64,000 bases of DNA from Flaccisagitta enflata (GCA_965153355.1 OZ231126.1:73470001-73534000), one strand, 5' to 3'. Numbered from the stretch's first letter, positions 37,181 to 48,852 are shown. Notes: generated from the letters alone by a model not told the origin. Numbers and translations are program-made.

Positions 37181-37273
37181 TATTTTCATAGAGGCAGAAA
37201 AAAGAATCTGTTATAGAGTTACAACAAAAATATCTGCTCAAAGCAGCGTTTACATTCAGAATCAATTGCTCTC

Positions 37274-37602
37274 TTTTTGGGCAGTGGCCCCAAAGGGGCC
37301 GATGACCTATGCTTTCACACAGGAAAAAACCTCAAGGCAGACCTCAGCCTTGAAGCTCAAATCCCAGCCATGAGGCCCAAATCCCAGCCATGAGGCTCAA
37401 ATCCCAGCAATGATGCTCAAATCCAAACCTTGAGGCATAAATCCTACCTTTGAGGCTCAAATCCTACCCCCAGAGTCTTATCTCATCCCCCAGGCTCCTA
37501 ACTGACGAAGAATAGGTCATTGGCCCCTTTGGGGCCGCTGCCCCTCTCACCTTCACATTCTTACATTCACAAACTCAGGGGCAACGGGTACCGCTGACCA
37601 TT
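37274..37602 (+). mobile_element. TIR-minisatellite element
   Basis: It begins TTTTTGGGCAGTGGCCCC, then GATGACCTATGCTTTCACAC, an array of AAATCCCAGCCATGAGGCCC-type units, and the inverse block with GGCCCCTTTGGGGCC. It ends GGGTACCGCTGACCATTC, short of the usual GCGACTATT, at a (TTTC)n run. Confidence 0.8.
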
Positions 37603-37635
37603 CTTTCTATTTCTTTCTTTCTTTCTATCTTTCCT

Positions 37636-38238
37636 TTTCTGGGCAGCGGCGCCGAAGGGGCTGATGACCTATGGTTTCGCACAGGGAAAATTCTCCTTCT
37701 CCTCCGTACGTCCAACCCCTTTGAATCTCATATCCTAGCCTTGAGGCTCAAATCTCAGTCTTGAGGCCCAAATCCCAACAGAGACCAGCCCTAGCCTAAG
37801 GCCCAAACCAAGCTTCTAGGCTAAAATCCCAGCCTTGAAGCTCAAATCCCAGCCTTAAGCCTCAAATCTCAGCCTTCAAGCCACAATCCCAACCTTGAGG
37901 CTCAAATCTCAGCATCTTGGCTTAAATCCCAGCATCTTGGCTCAAATCACAGCCTTGAGGCTCAAATCACAGCCTTGAGACTCAAATCACCTCTTCAAGG
38001 CTCAAATCACCACCTCAAGGCTCAAATCACCACCTCAAATCACAGCCTCTTGGCTCAAATCAGAGCATCATGGCTCAAATCCCATTATTGATGCCAAAAT
38101 TCAAGCCTAGAGCTTCAAAACCTACTAAGCATAGGTCATCGGCCCCTTCCAGGCCGCTGCCCCTCTCACCACCACACACCCACACAAACTCACATAGAGG
38201 CAATGGGTAACGCTGACCATCTAACGCTTTTGCGACTA
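37636..38238 (+). mobile_element. TIR-minisatellite element
   Basis: It begins CTGGGCAGCGGCGCCG, then an array of nearly 20 units (AAATCACAGCCTTGAGGCTC type), then AAGCATAGGTCATCGGCCCC. It ends AACGCTTTTGCGACTATT. The hairpin/TCCG copy starts immediately after. Confidence 0.85.
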
Positions 38239-39388
38239 TTTTTAGTCGCGTGCACGCGACTCTACACCCGTTTGTTGGTCCGCCTCGTCGGTCTGTCTGT
38301 TCATCGGTCCGTCCGCCCGCCTGGCCCGTCCGTCCGTCACGTTAATTTTTACTTTTTTGGGCAGCGGCCCCGGCTAAATGGCGACCTATGCTTTCACACA
38401 TAGGGAAATTTCTTTCCTTCTTCTTCTTCTCCGTCCAATTCTTGAAGCTCTTATCCTGGCCTTGGAACCCTAATCCTAGCCTCAAGGCTCAAATCCTAGC
38501 CTCGAGGCTCAAATCCCAACCTTAAGGCTCAAATCCCAACCTTGAGGCTCAAATATCCCAGCTTAGAGGCCCATTCTAGCCTCAAGGCTCACATCCCAGC
38601 CTCAAGGCTCAAACCCAGCCTAAAGCCTCAAACCTCCAGCCTCAACCCAAATCTCAGCCTTAAGGCTCAAATCATAGCTTATGAAACAAATCCCAGCTGT
38701 GCTCAATCCCAGCCTCTGCCACAGCCTCGAGGCTCAAAATAACATTCTCATGGCTCAAATAACAGTCTCATGGCTCAAATCATAGCCTAGAGACTCAAAT
38801 CCCAGCCTTGAGGAGGCTCATTCCAGCCTCCTGCTGCCTCAAAATCCCAGCCTCAAGCCTCAAATCCCAGCCTCAAGCCTCAAATCCTAGCCTTGAGGCT
38901 CACAGCCTGCTCACCTGCAGCCCCAGGCTCAAACCACAGCTTCATGGCTCAAATCACAGCCTTGAGGCTCAAATTCAATCCTAGAGCTTCAAAACTCACT
39001 AAGCATAGGTCATCATCCTCTTCGCTGCCCCTCTCACCATCACACACCCACATATACTCACATAGGGGCAACGGGTACCGCTGACCATCTAACGCTTTTG
39101 CGACTATTTGTAATAAAGCGTCAACTCTTAGGTCATTTTAAGTCTTTTTTAGTCATTAATAGTTATTCTAAGTCATTTTGAGCCATTCTAAGTCATTCTA
39201 AGGTTATTCGTGTCATTTGGTTATTAAGTTATTTTTGGTCGTTAGGTTTTACACATTTTAAGTCCTGGACATTTTAAAGTCATTCTGCTCATTCTAAGTC
39301 ATTCTAAGTCATTTTGGTCATTCTAAGTCCTTTTCTTACTCCTGTAAATCTCGGGCACGTGACTTATAGGTGTTGGCCTTGTTTTTTT
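38239..39388 (+). mobile_element. Hairpin/TCCG element split by a TIR-minisatellite insertion
   Basis: The 5' part (38239-38352) has TTTTTAG, hairpin GTCGCG-TGCA-CGCGAC, CTCTACACCC and a GTCGGTCTGTCTG tract ending CCGTCCGTCACG. The insertion occupies 38353-39109. The 3' part (39110-39388) holds about 200 bp of a roughly 10-bp unit (AAGTCATTTT), then ACTCCTG, GGGCACGTGAC as a decayed third arm, TTATAGGTGTTGGCCTTG and T-runs leading into a (CT)n tract. The copy at 40195 has the same AAGTCATTTT units in its body, which supports joining the two parts. Confidence 0.65.
38353..39109 (+). mobile_element. TIR-minisatellite element, longest copy, nested
   Basis: It begins TTTTTTGGGCAGCGGCCCC with CACACATAGGGAAATTTC, has about 25 units of AAATCCCAGCCTCAAGGCTC type, then AAGCATAGGTCATC and a shortened inverse block. 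It ends AACGCTTTTGCGACTATT. It sits inside the hairpin/TCCG element. Confidence 0.8.
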
Positions 39389-39401
39389 CATTCTTTCTTC
39401 T

Positions 39402-39432
<31 letters not shown>

Positions 39433-40194
39433 TCTTCTCTTCGTATCTCTGTTCTTGCGCAACATGAATGAATTAGTCGCGGGAAGTCGCCGCCATATTT
39501 TTCGCTGGGGTCATCAGTAAGCCTTTCAGAGACCCTTACTTACTCGTTTCTGTGATCACGTCTGTGTCACTGGCCTCCAGAGTGACTTACTGCCTCTGAT
39601 CTTTCACTCTCTCTGGCGCTATCTCTCCCGCTCTTGTTCTTCCTCTCTTCCTTTCTTTCCTTTCAACCTTCTGCCTCTAATCTCTCACACTCTCTGGCGC
39701 TATCTCTCCTTCTGTTGTTCTTCTTCTTTTTCCTTATTTCTCCCTCTCTTCCTTTCTTTTCTTTCAACCCACTATTTCTTTCTCATCTGTTCGGCTTTTT
39801 GTCCGTCTGTATGTTTGGCTATCCATTTGCGGCTGTCTCTCTCTGTCTCTGTCTGTCTCTGTCTCTCTCTCTCTCTCTGTCTCTCTCTCTCTCTCAACCT
39901 CCATTCAGCCTCTTGAATTCACATTAGTTCTTTTTTTAAAGCTAACCCCCACTCTGCCGCTAACCCCCATCCTCCCTCCCCTCCCCTCCCCTCTCTTAGA
40001 TCTCCATTAGACTTTACCCTAGAGAGCCCACGTCATTACCTTCGAGATTCGACATGATCGTCTTGCTTCTTCTTCTAGAAACCGCGAACGAGTGAGCTGC
40101 TCCTCTTTGCGCAAGAGCAAGTGTGTTATCTCATGAACGAACGGATGAGGCTCAAAGAAAGGCGCATTTAACTAACTCAAGCTTTCTTTCTGCC
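39389..40194. other. Pyrimidine-rich interval, no gene
   Basis: Several CT-rich tracts (39405-39435, 39855-39895), with CTCTGGCGCTATCTCTCC twice (39611 and 39690). No coding evidence. Confidence 0.5.
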
Positions 40195-40432
40195 TTTTTA
40201 GTCGCGTGCACGCGACTCTATGACCCACTCTGTCCGTCGGTCGGTCGGTCCGTCGGTCCGTCGGTAACCCTTAGCTTTTTTTCGCCGTTTTACATCATTT
40301 TAAGTCATTTTAAGTCAATTCAAGTCATTTTAAGTCATTTCAAGTCATTTTAAGTCATTTTGTCACGCTTAGCTTTTTTCGCCGCTCCTGCCCACCCGCA
40401 CGCGACTTCGGCTCGTGTATACGGCCTTGTTT
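40195..40432 (+). mobile_element. Hairpin/TCCG element, complete, GTCGCG subtype
   Basis: TTTTTAG, hairpin GTCGCG-TGCA-CGCGAC, CTCTATGACC, GTCCGTCGGTCGGTCGG tract. An (AAGTCATTTT)n block follows (40295-40370), then GCTCCTGCCCACCC, third arm GCACGCGAC, TTCGGCTCGTGTATAC and GGCCTTGTTTTT. The third arm is a perfect inverse of GTCGCGTGC. Confidence 0.9.
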
Positions 40433-40532
40433 TTATTTCTTCCTTTCGGGTTTTACGCAATAGAGAATTCGCAAAATTGCCGTTAGCCCAAAGAAAATTG
40501 TTTTAGGCAACTCAACAAGAAACAAAATTTAG

Positions 40533-40536
<4 letters not shown>

Positions 40537-40591
<55 letters not shown>

Positions 40592-40592
40592 G
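40537..40592. repeat. (CT)n microsatellite
   Basis: About 55 bp of CT with one CCCT. Other short CT runs at 41060-41095. Confidence 0.9.
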
Positions 40593-41209
40593 CAGCGGCG
40601 GGCACGCGCGCATGCAATCTCTCAAAATGTAATTACACACTGCGCACGTGCATCATCACAGCGCGTTAAATCTTGCCACGTTTCCGGTGATTTGAGCCGC
40701 TGTATCAGGCTTCTCAGGTGCATTTGGTTAGTACATTCATTCATGATCCTTTTACAGCTTCTTCTTCTTCTTCTTCTCCTACTCATCTTATTATCACTTA
40801 GCAGTCAATGTACAAATCTTTGTTTGTGACATTTCCTGAGAGTACGTTTTCAAAAGTTTGCCGTTATTTCACTAAATAAGTAGTTTATTATTTCGAAAAA
40901 TGAAAAATTTGCCAGAGAAAATGCATGTTTGTTCAAATGCATGTTTAATGTTTTTTTTCAAATTTTTCCCCGTTGCCCTCTGTCTGTGAAGTGGTTGTCT
41001 ATCTATATGTACTAGTTCGATATAGTTTTTCTGTCCGTGCTTCTGTCCGACGGTCTCTCGCTCTCGCTCTCGCTCTCTCTCTCTCTCTCTCTCTGAGATT
41101 CGCTCTTTTTTTCATTATTTCCCATCCTTTTTCTCTCTCTCTTCTTTGACTTTTTTTAGTTTGTTTTCCCCCACAACGTTGAAATCAAATCAGCAATCTC
41201 CTCAACACG

Positions 41210-41312
<103 letters not shown>

Positions 41313-42644
41313 AAATAAAAGGTTTGTATGGCTCTTTCCTTTCGGCCGTCAGTTTTGATTTAGCCGGTTGCTCACGGTGGGATCAGCTTGACCAGGCTAG
41401 GTAAGATGAGGAAATAACTGAAGCTTGCTTTAACAGTTGATATGTATTTTCAAAAACGTTATTTGTTAATGCCGTCATGAAATAGCCAATGAAAAACTAT
41501 AATTTTTGATCTACCATGATTTGCCAACACAGGCATTTATAATGGTGGAATAGGGAAAAATGGCATTATTTCCAAAATGTATTTAAGACGCAGAGCCAGA
41601 TCGGACGAGCAATTTCCAGTCACACCTTTCTAAGGGCTGCTGCGATTTTTTTTTCACGTATATGATAATATCATGAGTGTGGTCACATATCATGTTAATG
41701 CTATCTCATACCTCGATGGTCCAAAATGAGTAAAAGTCTCGAGTAATGTCGTTTTATGGGTGAAAATCGCTGAGAAAATGGCCCTAAACGAAGGAAATTG
41801 AGTTCCCTGGCCTGTTTCATCAATGAAGCTGTTGAAACAATCTGACAAAACTAACGCTTCTGGTATGAAAACAATGGAACGTATAGCTAATCCTGGGTTT
41901 ATTTTCACTACAAAAAAAATCTGGCGGCTTCGGGGGTGATAGTATGCTCATAAAAAAAATTCGAAGTGAAGATGTCATGGTGACCTTCAGAAATTGATTA
42001 TTAGTGCAATTTTTGTAATATCACTTAAATTAGCTATCAAACAAGCAACGAGTGGGAATCTTTTAGTAGAATTAGTATAAATATGTGTCATAGAGCATTG
42101 TTGTTCAGATTTGACCAATGGGGAGCTCTTTTTATATGCTAAATCGATTTTCAGAGTGAGGTTCTCACTCATTATCAAGATTTCGAAAATATTATTTTCA
42201 TTTTTGAGAATTAAGAATAACAAAAATTAAGAAAAAACTAACTTTTCTAAGAACATACCGACCTCGGTATGATAAATAGCTAGCCCGGTATGTTTTTGTT
42301 TTTTTCATTTTTTCATTTTTTATGCAAATTCTTAATTCTCAATGAATTAATTGTGTCATCTTTTTTCTTCTTTTTTTCTTCGGATTTTCCTTGGAATCAG
42401 CGAAGATTGCCAGATGAAAGACAAACACATCGAGTTCAACCTTAGTCGTAGGGGAGCAAGTAGGGACATAATCAGGGCAGGACAAGGGTCATTTAAAAAA
42501 AAAAGGACATTGGGCAGGGGCAGTAGCAGAGGCAGAAAGAAGCGGAATTCATTGATTTTACCAACCCCCTAAAGAAATGTGTTAACAGAGCACAAACACG
42601 GAATTAAAAACAACACGTACCCTATGCAGATATGTTTAAATGTG

Positions 42645-42755
42645 TGAATGTATGAATGAATAAATGAATGAATGAACGAGTGAATGATTGAATGAATGAA
42701 TGAAAGACTGGCCGTGGCCGAATGAATGAATGAATGAATGAATGAATGAATGATT
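42645..42755. repeat. (GAAT)n microsatellite
   Basis: GAAT/TGAA units with point changes. More of the same at 43250-43350 and 43545-43615, so 42.6-43.6 kb is dotted with one repeat type. Confidence 0.9.
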
Positions 42756-44189
42756 GGATCGATCAATCAACACAAGAAGGCACAAGAAGCAGGAGAGAAC
42801 TTGATGGAGCGTGCGGCTGGGCGCGTGCGGCTGGGCAGGGTTAGAGATGAGAGACTAAACAAAGCATTTGGGCAGGAGCGGTTACTCGAAACCTCCAATG
42901 TCTGTCTTTATTTGTCTGTGTTTGACTGTCCTTGTATGTCAGTAAGTCTGTCCGTTATTGTTTCTCTCTCTCTCTCTCTCTCTCTGTCTCTGTGTCCGTT
43001 TCTGTCTCTCTCTCTCTCTAAATCTTTGTTTTTCTTATGGCTTTTTTGCTCTCCTTTCCTCAATAATTTGCGCGGGTCAAATATTCATGGCACCCAAATT
43101 GAGCTGTCATTTTCTTTGTGAATTAACGCTTATTTATATGAATTTATGGACTTAAGAGTGAATCTTACAAAACTTTCGACAAACCAATCTCTGAATGAAT
43201 GAATAAATCGAAGCATGTTTAATGGTTGTGGATACAAATGAAAAATGATGAATAAATGAATGAATGAATGAATGAATTAATGAATGAATGAATGAATGAA
43301 TGAATGAATGAATGAATGAATGAATGAATGAATGAATGAATGAATGGATGAATGAATAAATGATCTACAGAACAAATGAAATGATGGCAAACTCAAAAGA
43401 AAATGGAATGATGAATCTTATATCAGATGTGTTTGACATATGTATAGAAGATTATGACATGACATGACATGACATGACATGACATGACAAAGAATAAATG
43501 ACAGATTTGATTGAATAATTAATGTATAGATAAATGAATAAAAAGAAAATGAATGAATGAATGAATGATTGGATAAATGAGTGAATGTATGAATGGATAA
43601 ATGAATGAATGAATGATACAAAAATATTTTATTGCTATGATAGAAATGAAAAAAGAAAAGAATTTTTTTTTTTGAATTAGAATGAAAAAAAAATGTAAAA
43701 TTAGCAAAAATGAATGAATTTATGAACGATAGAGTGAATGAACTTATGGAAAATAAATGAATAGTTCCCAAATACCATATTACATTCACGCAGTATCAAA
43801 AAGTAATCAACTAGCAACAAAATATTTCAAAAATTTGTAACTTTCCCCCAACAGTCTATATTTTGATTAATTATTAGTTTTTTTAGTGATATTTTGCAAA
43901 AAAATCAATATTTTGCATTGATTTTTTTTGCAAAGTGATCAGTATGCAATGCCTAATGATAATCAACAGTTGATTTGCTTCAAATCAATAATTTATTTTT
44001 TGACCTATATGAATGAACTCTGACGGCCGGATTCTGCTCTGCGTCTTAAAGTTAAAAAGAATAACATATAAAAAAGTAAAATATGTTTTTTCATTTATGG
44101 CATTTCCATCCCAAAAAGAATGTGGGTTGGGTATTTGGTTGTCGTATTTCTTGATTCTCTCATTGAATGCGCGCGACTGATGAGATCTC

Positions 44190-44307
44190 ATTGTCTGTCT
44201 CTGTCTCTGTCTCTGTCTCTGTCTCTGTCTCTGTCTGTCTGTCTGTCTCTTTGTCTCTCTGTTTGTCTCTGTCTCTGTCTCTGTCTCTGTCTCTTTGTCT
44301 CTCTGTT

Positions 44308-44363
<56 letters not shown>
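44190..44363. repeat. (CTGTCT)n and (CT)n microsatellite
   Basis: CTGTCT hexamers, then a pure CT run of about 60 bp. Confidence 0.93.
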
Positions 44364-44367
<4 letters not shown>

Positions 44368-44378
44368 GTTTTTCCTCA

Positions 44379-44613
44379 AAGGCCTGAGCGTCAACAGGCG
44401 TCCGTGAACTGTCGCTGTATAAACGGAAAAAACATTGATTTGCTGATGAGAATATTAATCAGAGCACTCTCATTCACTTTGGAAAGAAAGGGACTGGCAG
44501 ATTGGCCGATACCTCTCTTTTTATTCACGTGTTTTGCAATTTTGTTTTTCATTGTCGGTCTTATCTACTGGAGCGTGTTCTGCTTTTACGTCTGTGTAAG
44601 GAGTATAAATTGA
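44379..44613 (+). CDS. Candidate terminal exon with a membrane segment
   Basis: Directly after the (CT)n tract and TTTTGTTTTTCCTCAAAG the sequence stays open to TGA at about 44611. It encodes about 75 residues ending with the hydrophobic stretch PIPLFLFTCFAILFFIVGLI and a short Cys/Arg tail. The CT tract would act as a polypyrimidine tract and CAAAG as the acceptor. No upstream exon on the plus strand was found and there is no family motif, so chance is a real possibility. Confidence 0.2.
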
Positions 44614-44694
44614 ATTACTGAGCATGTTCAAACGCATTGGTCTGGCTCTTCACAATCAATGATTATCATCTTATTGCTTTCACCTATTTGTTCC

Positions 44695-44886
44695 TTTTTA
44701 GTTGCGGACACGCAACTCTATAAGAGGCTTTGTCCGTCCGTCGGTCCGTCCATGGACATGAGTCGAAAAGTGCGAATATGAGCGTTTTAGATGGTTTTTG
44801 TGTATGAGTTGGGCGCATAGGGTATGGATGGGGGTTGGATGCCCCTGCCCACCGTCCGCAACTTTATTGTGGCCCCGCGTCACTTG
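44695..44886 (+). mobile_element. Hairpin/TCCG element, complete, GTTGCG subtype
   Basis: TTTTTAG, hairpin GTTGCG-GACA-CGCAAC, CTCTATAAGAGG, TTTGTCCGTCCGTCGG. The 3' part has ATGCCCCTGCCCACC, third arm GTCCGCAAC, TTTATTGTGGCCCCGCGT and CACTTGT. The third arm is the perfect inverse of GTTGCGGAC, that is arm 1 plus three loop bases. Confidence 0.9.
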
Positions 44887-45329
44887 TTCTGTCTATCTAT
44901 CCATTATCTCTTTCTACTCTCTCTCTCTCTCTTTTTTTTTTTTTTGCCTTCCCGTAACATTCCCTCCTTTTATTGCGAGCAAGGTCATACGGCATATTTT
45001 TAGTTTTGGTGCAGGCAAACTCCGTAGGTATGCTCAGCTCGAAAAAGAAAACGACGTTTTTGTGAAATGGACGAAGAAAAAAGTACTGCCGTTATCATAG
45101 TCACTTGCAGGTGTTTGTGAAATCTCCATAGTTTAGCTACACAATTCTTCTATCTCGTGTTTCAATTGCAGTTTCAAACTATTAATATCACTGTCTTTAG
45201 GCTTTGCAGCTGGATTTTCGTTTCTCCTTAAACCTGGCCAGGCAGGGCTAAACTCCTGATCGTGAGGCATGACTTGGAAGGGAAGTGTGATGGGTATAAA
45301 GGTCAACTCAAAGGGCAGAAAGACAAGTA

Positions 45330-45475
45330 CAGAGGGCACAAAGGACAATGTGAGGGCACAAAGGACAATTTGAGGGCACAAAAGACAATGTGAGGGCACA
45401 AAGGACAATGTGAGGGCACAAAGGACAATAAGAGGGCACAAAGGACAATGTGAGGGCACAACGAACAATACAGAA
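45330..45475. repeat. Minisatellite, 18-bp unit
   Basis: About eight units of GAGGGCACAAAGGACAAT with few changes. The minus-strand frames over it give a repetitive Cys/Pro peptide and are not taken as a gene. Confidence 0.9.
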
Positions 45476-45727
45476 GGCACCCGATGATCGCCAAAAACGT
45501 ATCCACGGCGATTAAGATGGACGACTAGACCATAGATCATCGTTTTGTCTTACTCAACAACTGACTCAAGTGGCAAAAAAAAAAACCCAGAATAGATCTG
45601 TAATGAATGGTATTTCTGACTTTCTGACAAGGCAATCCCACTCCCCCCCCCTCCCCGTCATCCCCCTAGCTCATCCTAACAGTCACGCGTGGGTCGGCAG
45701 GGAAAGTTTATGACGGGTAAACCGCTC

Positions 45728-45916
45728 TTTTTAGTTGCGTGCACGCGACTCTACAACATGCTTTGTCCGTCGGTCGGTCGGTTGGTTGGTTGGTCCGTCA
45801 CACTTATGGTTTTATTTCTTTGACCTCACTGCTCTTGCTCAAATGGTCTGGTGACCTCAAAAATGGCCCCTGCCCACCCGCACGCGACTTCGGTAGCCGT
45901 GTATCCGGCCTTGTTT
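45728..45916 (+). mobile_element. Hairpin/TCCG element, complete
   Basis: TTTTTAG, hairpin GTTGCG-TGCA-CGCGAC (one G-T wobble), CTCTACAACATG, TTTGTCCGTCGGTCGG. The body has GACCTCACTGCTCTTGCTCA and GGCCCCTGCCCACCC, then third arm GCACGCGAC, TTCGGTAGCCGTGTATCC and GGCCTTGTTT. Confidence 0.9.
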
Positions 45917-46264
45917 CAAAAACTTGGCACCCTCTTGAAAGGACTTATGTAGATTGTTATCGCAACGCTAAAGCCTATACTCGTGCATTTGACATCGCCT
46001 TCATTTTAAAAGGTTTGTCGGGCTTTGTCATTTCGCTTGTCATCAACGCTTTGTGCAAGAGAAGAAAAAAAATAAAGATCCTTGAAACGGAGAAATTTTC
46101 TTTTTTTGAGCCTTGAGAGAATTAAGAACGGCTGTATTTTTTAAAGTCTAGACGCGAGTTAGAACTGAAGGGGAAAAGATAATTGTGATGTAATGGGCAA
46201 AAAATTGTCAACGGACGAGAGATAATGACGGCAACTTGAACTGTGAGAGTATTGAGCGGGGAAG

Positions 46265-46773
<509 letters not shown>

Positions 46774-47133
46774 CTTCACAGAAATACTGACACAGACGTA
46801 GAAACACACTCCCTTACAAAGAATTACACATCACAGGGTGCTAGACAAACATAATGATGGACAGACAATTTTCTCACTCAGTCGCACACTCAGTAAATGT
46901 ATAACAGAAACCAATTAAGTAAAAGCCACCCAAATGCACAGCCCTTATTAGTGAGCGAGTTACGTAAAACGAGCATTCCATTTAGTCTTGACATAAAGTT
47001 ACATTACATACAGCATTAGTTGTTGCTTGTTACAAAATGGAAAATGAGAGACTTCAAATTAAAAGTGCAGAAAGGTGGTTATATAATGGCTGTTAATCTT
47101 TTGCGCAAGCTAAGTAACCATCAGTGGAAACTA

Positions 47134-48068
47134 AAACAAGGCCAACACCTATAAGTCGCATGCCAGACTCTTGATGCAATATTTTTCGAGTCAATCAACT
47201 GAATCAATACGAATGACTGTCGGGACACAATTGACTTGGGACACAAGTGACCATTGGGACTGTTGGGACACAATGTTGGGACACAATGTTGGGACACAAT
47301 ATCAGGACACAATGTCAGGACACAATGTAGGGACACAATGTTGGGACACAGTGTCCAGACGCAATAAAGAGACACAATGTCGGGGCACAATGCTGGGACA
47401 CAATGTCCAAACACAATGTTGGGACACAATGTCCGGACACAATGTTGGAACACAATGTCAGGACAGATTGTCGGGACACAATGTTGAGACACAATGTTGG
47501 GACACATTGTCGGAACTTAATGTCAGGATACAATGTTGTGACACAATGTCAAGACACAATGTCAAGACACAATGTCAGGACACAATGTCCGAACACAATG
47601 TCAGGACAAATTGTTGGGATATAATGTTGGGACACAATGTCAGGACACAATGTTGGGACACAATGTCGGGGAACATTGTTGGGACAAAATGTTGGGAAAC
47701 AATGTCGGGACATAATGTTGGGACACAATGTCGGGACACAATGTTGGGACAAAATGTCGGGACACAATGTCGAGACAATGTCGAGACACCATGTCGGGAC
47801 ACAATGTTGGGAAACAAAGTTGGGACACAATGTCGAGACAATGTCGAGACACAATGTCGTGACACAATGTTGGGAAACAAAGTCGGGACACTATGTCGGG
47901 ACACAATGTCGGGACACAATATCGGGACACAATATCGGGACACGATTACAAAAAATGATGTAAAAAAAGTCAAATAAACGCCAAAAAAGCAAAGTGTTAC
48001 CAACAGACGGACACACTGACCAATGGACTGACCAACAGAGCGGCTTGTAGAGTTGCATGCACGCGACT
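47134..48068 (-). mobile_element. Hairpin/TCCG element expanded by an internal minisatellite
   Basis: Minus strand from 48068: GTCGCG-TGCA-TGCAAC, CTCTACAAGCC, a GTTGGTCAGTCC tract. About 725 bp of ACACAATGTTGGG/CGGG-type units follow (47222-47945). The copy finishes with third arm GGCATGCGAC, TTATAGGTGTTGGCCTTG and TTTT. Its 5' end abuts a (CT)n run. The 268-residue plus frame (47171-47977) is just the array translated. Confidence 0.75.
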
Positions 48069-48337
48069 CTCTCTCTCTCTCTCTCTCTCTGGCACTAATG
48101 AATTGTGTTTATGCATTGCAATGGAATGGCTACTGAAAAGGTAGCAAAAGGCGACGTCGTTTAGTGGTGGTCGTGGCGGCAGATTTGGAAGATAGAAATG
48201 AATGGTGGTGGTGGTGGTTTGATGACAACTTTGGAAACAAAATAGAACGGGGAAGTGGTTTCCATGTTGGTGACCTTTTTGAAAGTTTTATGATGATTTC
48301 TGGGAAAATTAGAGGATAGTTGAATCCCCATGTGCCT

Positions 48338-48446
48338 AAGCGTAGGTCATCGGCACCAAAGAGGCTGCTGCCCCTCTCACCATCTCATCTTTATATACAG
48401 ACTGACTTACCCAGGGGCATCGAGTACCGCTGACCATCTAATGCGC
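48338..48446 (+). mobile_element. Solo end of a TIR-minisatellite element
   Basis: AAGCGTAGGTCATCGGCACC, GCTGCTGCCCCTCTCACC, CAGGGGCATCGAGTACCGC and TGACCATCTAATGCG match the 3' part of the family. No 5' end or array is present. Confidence 0.7.
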
Positions 48447-48849
48447 TAGGGGCACAATAGCTTCACAAGAGGGACTGGACAAAATTATGCTTTGTGGTGA
48501 AGCTGCGTTATAGCCATTGTAGAATTAACTTTGAAATGTCTATAGGGACTGAAGCTTTCATTCCTTAAAGGCGGGTATGGTATTTTAGCGGGTGCGCTCC
48601 AGCGAAGTTCGAATATAGTATGTAAGCCTTTACCCCTTACCATCTGCCCATACGATTTGCCGATGTTTAACTTTACGCGTAATTACGTCAGTGTGTACTT
48701 CTCTCTTACTTTGCTTCCTTGTTTCTTTGTCCGTTTGTGCTTTGGCATCTACGCCTTCGCTTTTTCTTGCGACTCTTTTCATTAATGACACTCTATCCAT
48801 GTGTATCAGTGTGTGTTTACCGCTGTCTGTCTGTCTGTCTGTCTCTCTG

Positions 48850-48852
<3 letters not shown>

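Noticed and set aside
37650-37700. Hammerhead-ribozyme-like core in the TIR-minisatellite element (CTGATGA, CCTATG stem, then GGAAA)
   Set aside because: CTGATGA occurs in only one copy (others have CCGATGA, TTGATGA or GGATGA). The same block is fully paired with the opposite terminal repeat, and no cleavage triplet with a proper stem follows.
38225-38240. Helitron 3' end (hairpin CGC-TTTT-GCG near the end of TIR-minisatellite elements)
   Set aside because: The end reads ACTATT, not CTRR. The hairpin is only three pairs, and there is no TC 5' end or A/T target pattern.
47121-48003. Frames of 96-268 residues on both strands in the ACACAATGT array
   Set aside because: The array unit lacks stops in several frames. 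The peptides simply repeat the unit and no domain is present.
48460-48612. Possible second copy of the AGCTTCACTAGA-ended element
   Set aside because: The right end resembles the family but the left end (AGCTTCACAAGAGG) is weak and no TA duplication is clear.
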